From the NCBI GenBank assembly GCA_013203525.1, contig JABMQB010000514.1, positions 1 through 7,938 on the forward strand: a stretch of 7,938 nucleotides of DNA, given 5' to 3'. How positions within the stretch are numbered: position 1 is the first letter of the stretch; every line of letters begins with the position of its first letter. A program made the position numbers and the translations under genes. The DNA is from Mariniphaga sp. GTDB taxonomy: Bacteria > Bacteroidota > Bacteroidia > Bacteroidales > Prolixibacteraceae. Positions 5,762 through 7,938 of this stretch are shown here, in pieces. Below the pieces are notes generated by a model. That model was not told the DNA's origin. It did no database searches and saw nothing but the letters and a program-made list of their open reading frames with translations.

Positions 5762-7099
5762 ATGAAACAATTTCTTTCAAACAGGTGGTTCAAATTTATT
5801 TCAGTTGGATTAATATATACCCTTTGGGTAATCTGGCTTGGTAACTTTTGGTGGTTATTAGGATTAACAATTATTTTTGACATTTATATTTCTCAAAAAG
5901 TAAATTGGTCATTCTGGAAAAAGAAAAATCCACCCGGAGGTAAACAAACAAAAATAGTTGAGTGGGTTGATGCAATCGTATTTGCTGTAATTGCAGCAAC
6001 TTTTATCCGAATGTTTTTTATCGAATCGTATACCATTCCTACCCCGTCAATGGAAAAATCGATGTTAGTCGGCGATTACCTTTTTGTAAGCAAAACATCC
6101 TATGGCCCTAAAACACCATACACACCACTATCATTTCCCTTTGTACATAACAAATTACCATTAACCGATCACACAAAATCGTATGTCGAATGGGTTAAAA
6201 GGCCATACAATCGAATAGCCGGATTGTCAAAAATTAAAAACAATGACATTGTGGTTTACCACTTTCCCGAAGGCGATACAGTAGCAACGAAAATGTCTAC
6301 ACAGAGTTATCACCTGTTAGTAAGGAATTATGGGCGTAGCATGGTTTGGTCCGATAAAAAAAACTTTGGAGATATTATTGTCCATCCTGCCGACAAGCGC
6401 GAAAATTATATTAAACGATGCGTGGGTATTCCTGGCGACATAGTTGAAATTAAAAACAGCGAATTGTTTATAAACGGAAAAAAACAATCTGTTTTTGAGG
6501 GGATGCAATACAATTATGTGGTAGAAACCAATGGAACATCAATAAACCCAAAAGCCATGGAAAGGCTTAACATTTCACTTGCCGACCGTCACCAATCAGG
6601 AAATCGTTATATGATTCCTTTAACAGAAGAAAACGCTGTTAAATTAAAAACATTTTCGAATGTAATTTCTGTTAAAAAATTGATAGAAGATTCAGGAAAC
6701 TGGGATAAAAACATTTTCCCTTCTGATGAAAGATATCAATGGAATGGAGATAATTTTGGACCGGTAAAAATCCCGGTAAGAGGTGAAACTATAAATCTCA
6801 CAATGAACAACCTTCCACTTTACAAACGCATTATTGATATTTATGAAGGAAATGACCTGGAAATAAATGGAACTTCAATAATAATTAACGGAAAAGTTGC
6901 TTCATCTTATACTTTCAAAATGGATTACTACTGGATGATGGGTGACAACCGACATAATTCAGCTGACTCCAGATACTGGGGTTTCTTGCCTGAAGACCAT
7001 GTGGTTGGAAAAGCTCTTTTTATCTGGTTATCGCTTGATGAGGACAAAGGATTCCCATCGAATATCAGATGGAAAAGGCTAATGACATCGGTTCATTAA
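5762..7099 (+). CDS. lepB: Signal peptidase I, copy 2 (tandem paralog)
   Basis: This second S26 signal peptidase has 445 aa and is about 78% identical to copy 1 (hand count, one single-residue gap near residue 279). All catalytic parts are intact: IPTPSMEKSMLVGDY with nucleophile Ser96, NYIKRCVGIPGD with Lys218, and MMGDNRHNSADSRYWG near residues 392-407. The same membrane segments precede the catalytic domain. Box E and its surroundings are identical between copies, whereas residues 171-200, 227-254 and 271-290 differ most. The start is the ATG giving MKQFLSN, which aligns with MKQILSN in copy 1. It has its own upstream region and terminator, so it can be expressed independently of dapB. Synonymous changes are frequent, so the duplication is not recent and both copies have been kept functional. 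Different substrate preference or expression is an inference. Confidence 0.95.
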   Translation: MKQFLSNRWFKFISVGLIYTLWVIWLGNFWWLLGLTIIFDIYISQKVNWSFWKKKNPPGGKQTKIVEWVDAIVFAVIAATFIRMFFIESYTIPTPSMEKSMLVGDYLFVSKTSYGPKTPYTPLSFPFVHNKLPLTDHTKSYVEWVKRPYNRIAGLSKIKNNDIVVYHFPEGDTVATKMSTQSYHLLVRNYGRSMVWSDKKNFGDIIVHPADKRENYIKRCVGIPGDIVEIKNSELFINGKKQSVFEGMQYNYVVETNGTSINPKAMERLNISLADRHQSGNRYMIPLTEENAVKLKTFSNVISVKKLIEDSGNWDKNIFPSDERYQWNGDNFGPVKIPVRGETINLTMNNLPLYKRIIDIYEGNDLEINGTSIIINGKVASSYTFKMDYYWMMGDNRHNSADSRYWGFLPEDHVVGKALFIWLSLDEDKGFPSNIRWKRLMTSVH

Positions 7100-7124
7100 A
7101 ATATTAAATACCTTAATTCGTTTT

Positions 7125-7154
7125 TAGGATAATGATTTTCATTATCCTATTTTT
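7125..7154 (+). terminator. Intrinsic terminator of lepB2
   Basis: A perfect 10-bp stem, TAGGATAATG (7125-7134) and CATTATCCTA (7140-7149), encloses a 5-nt loop and is followed by TTTTT (7150-7154). It is homologous to the lepB1 terminator but has two paired base changes. Its 3' edge overlaps a candidate -7 element for the next gene. Confidence 0.85.
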
Positions 7155-7155
7155 G
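7148..7155 (+). promoter_or_regulatory. Candidate -7 element for the LapA-like/WbqC unit (TATTTTTG)
   Basis: TATTTTTG is an exact TAnnTTTG match that ends 17 nt before the start codon at 7173. It is built from the last two bases and T-tract of the lepB2 terminator. The -33 region would fall around TTTAG (7123-7127), an imperfect match 20 nt upstream. Because the terminator should block readthrough from lepB2, the following genes need a promoter about here. Confidence 0.4.
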
Positions 7156-7172
7156 TATTTCTAATTTCAATT

Positions 7173-7514
7173 ATGCAGGTAATTATTATAATACTTTTGA
7201 TTTTAGCCATTTTGTTGGTTATTTTCACTTTACAAAATTCTATTGGAATTTCAATCACTGTTTTCTTTTGGGAAATAACTGATGCTCCGTTGGTTTTGGT
7301 TTTACTGGTATGTATTGTTTCAGGATATCTGTTATCTACAATATACCTTTTACCAAAAATCTGGAAACTCAAAAAAGAAAAAAGTCAATTGTTAAAGAAA
7401 ACTGAATCGATCCAGAAAAATGATACATTTCAAACTATCCCGGAATCGAGCGATGATGATTATGAAGGTATGGAATTGGATGATGACGATAACAACTCTT
7501 TTTTCAAAGACTAA
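7173..7514 (+). CDS. Small LapA/DUF1049-like inner-membrane protein
   Basis: This 113-aa protein has two predicted membrane helices (about 2-20 and 38-60) joined by a short link containing FTLQNSIGISITVFFWEI. The arrangement and the LQN...VFFW pattern match the DUF1049/LapA domain, which in Escherichia coli (LapA) takes part in controlling lipopolysaccharide assembly. A basic, probably coiled segment follows (61-82, KIWKLKKEKSQLLKK), then a strongly acidic tail (SSDDDYEG and ELDDDDNN, 92-108). The role in this organism is unknown, and many single-domain members have no assigned function. The start gives a helix directly at the N-terminus, as is usual in the family. Its TAA stop overlaps the ATG of the WbqC-like gene by one base, pointing to co-transcription and translational coupling. 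Confidence 0.75.
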   Translation: MQVIIIILLILAILLVIFTLQNSIGISITVFFWEITDAPLVLVLLVCIVSGYLLSTIYLLPKIWKLKKEKSQLLKKTESIQKNDTFQTIPESSDDDYEGMELDDDDNNSFFKD

Positions 7515-7938
7515 TGATGGATAATTCTCCTGTAATTCTAAGTACTGCATATTTACCACCCATCGAATATTTTTCGGAACTGATTGCTGCACCTGATTTT
7601 TATATCGAAAAACACGAAAATTTCATAAAACAAACCTACAGAAGCCGGTGTATTATTTTAGGTGCAAATGGCCCAATTGATTTGGTAATTCCTGTTGAAA
7701 AAGGAAGGAGCAAAAAAAAACCTATCCGCGATATACGCATTTACAATAATGTAGCTTGGCAACAAAATCATTGGCGGACTATTTTTTCAGCCTATAATTC
7801 TTCCCCTTTTTTTGAATATTATCAAGATGATTTTTTATCGTTTTATAAAAAAAAATGGAAATTTCTATTTGATTTAAATAATACACTACTTGAAACAATA
7901 TTTGAAATTCTTGAAATTTCTTCTGCAATAAACTTTAC
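7514..7938 (+). CDS. WbqC-family protein, N-terminal part (3' end cut by window edge)
   Basis: The frame opens with ATGATG at 7514 inside a TAATG overlap with the preceding stop and stays open to the right edge, so 141 residues are visible. Either ATG could start. The first gives the tighter coupling. The sequence has the WbqC-family N-terminus: VILSTAYLPPIEYFSEL (7-23), YIEKHENFIKQTYRSRC (30-46), ILGANGPIDLVIPVEKG (48-64), IRDIRIYNN and HWRTIFSAYNSSPFFEYY (86-103), with DDFLSFY after it. WbqC proteins occur in polysaccharide clusters and, in Bacteroidota, also beside lepB genes. Their chemistry is poorly established, and a role in surface glycan modification is only a family-level suggestion. 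No membrane segment or signal peptide is seen, so it is probably cytoplasmic. Two runs of nine A residues (Lys codons) occur, but the frame is intact across both. Confidence 0.85.
   Translation, partial: MMDNSPVILSTAYLPPIEYFSELIAAPDFYIEKHENFIKQTYRSRCIILGANGPIDLVIPVEKGRSKKKPIRDIRIYNNVAWQQNHWRTIFSAYNSSPFFEYYQDDFLSFYKKKWKFLFDLNNTLLETIFEILEISSAINF

Noticed and set aside
4184..7099. The tandem lepB genes as an assembly artefact or very recent duplication.
   Set aside because: The copies differ at about 22% of residues and at many synonymous sites, and their spacers differ.
7707..7857. Runs of nine A residues in the WbqC-like gene (and eight in lepB2) as frameshift or programmed slippage sites.
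   Set aside because: The frame continues with family-typical residues on both sides of each run, and Lys-rich A-runs are expected in AT-rich genes.

Overview
The window looks like ordinary chromosomal DNA from a member of the Bacteroidota, most likely a free-living or marine Bacteroidales/Marinilabiliales relative. This is an inference. It rests on the AT-rich composition, weak or absent Shine-Dalgarno sequences, several TAnnTTTG-type -7 promoter elements, an unusually long (about 445 aa) signal peptidase I, and the gene set dapB - lepB - lepB - wbqC-like. No tRNA, rRNA, CRISPR array, transposase, phage gene or attachment site was seen.

Layout: (1) 2-394 (+) is the 3' end of a U32-family peptidase/hydroxylase-like gene cut by the left edge. 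(2) 426-1679 (+) is a secreted GH10 glycoside hydrolase (xylanase family) with a C-terminal beta-type tail. (3) Two minus-strand genes converge on it: a HAD/Cof-type phosphatase (3243-2407), followed by an unrecognised multi-pass membrane protein (2343-1732). (4) A 207-nt divergent promoter region (3244-3450) separates the HAD gene from dapB. (5) dapB (3451-4167) is followed after 16 nt by lepB copy 1 (4184-5524), which ends in a strong intrinsic terminator. (6) A 237-nt spacer precedes lepB copy 2 (5762-7099), which has its own related terminator. (7) A small two-helix LapA/DUF1049-like membrane protein (7173-7514) overlaps by one base a WbqC-family gene that runs off the right edge (7514-7938).

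How the parts work together: dapB feeds lysine and meso-diaminopimelate synthesis, and the two LepB enzymes release exported proteins at the inner membrane, so the central block serves the cell envelope. The GH10 enzyme carries a signal peptide of the kind removed by such a peptidase. Its neighbours include no SusC/D pair or other carbohydrate genes, so it looks like a lone degradative enzyme.

The part most worth a second look is the lepB duplication. The paralogs are about 78% identical (hand count). Their terminators are homologous and differ by paired, compensatory changes. The spacer before copy 2 carries a 48-nt block that matches the region upstream of dapB with conserved internal spacing. 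This suggests that a promoter-dapB-lepB-terminator unit was once duplicated and the second dapB lost, or that the two units share a regulatory element. I found no clearly novel multi-gene system.
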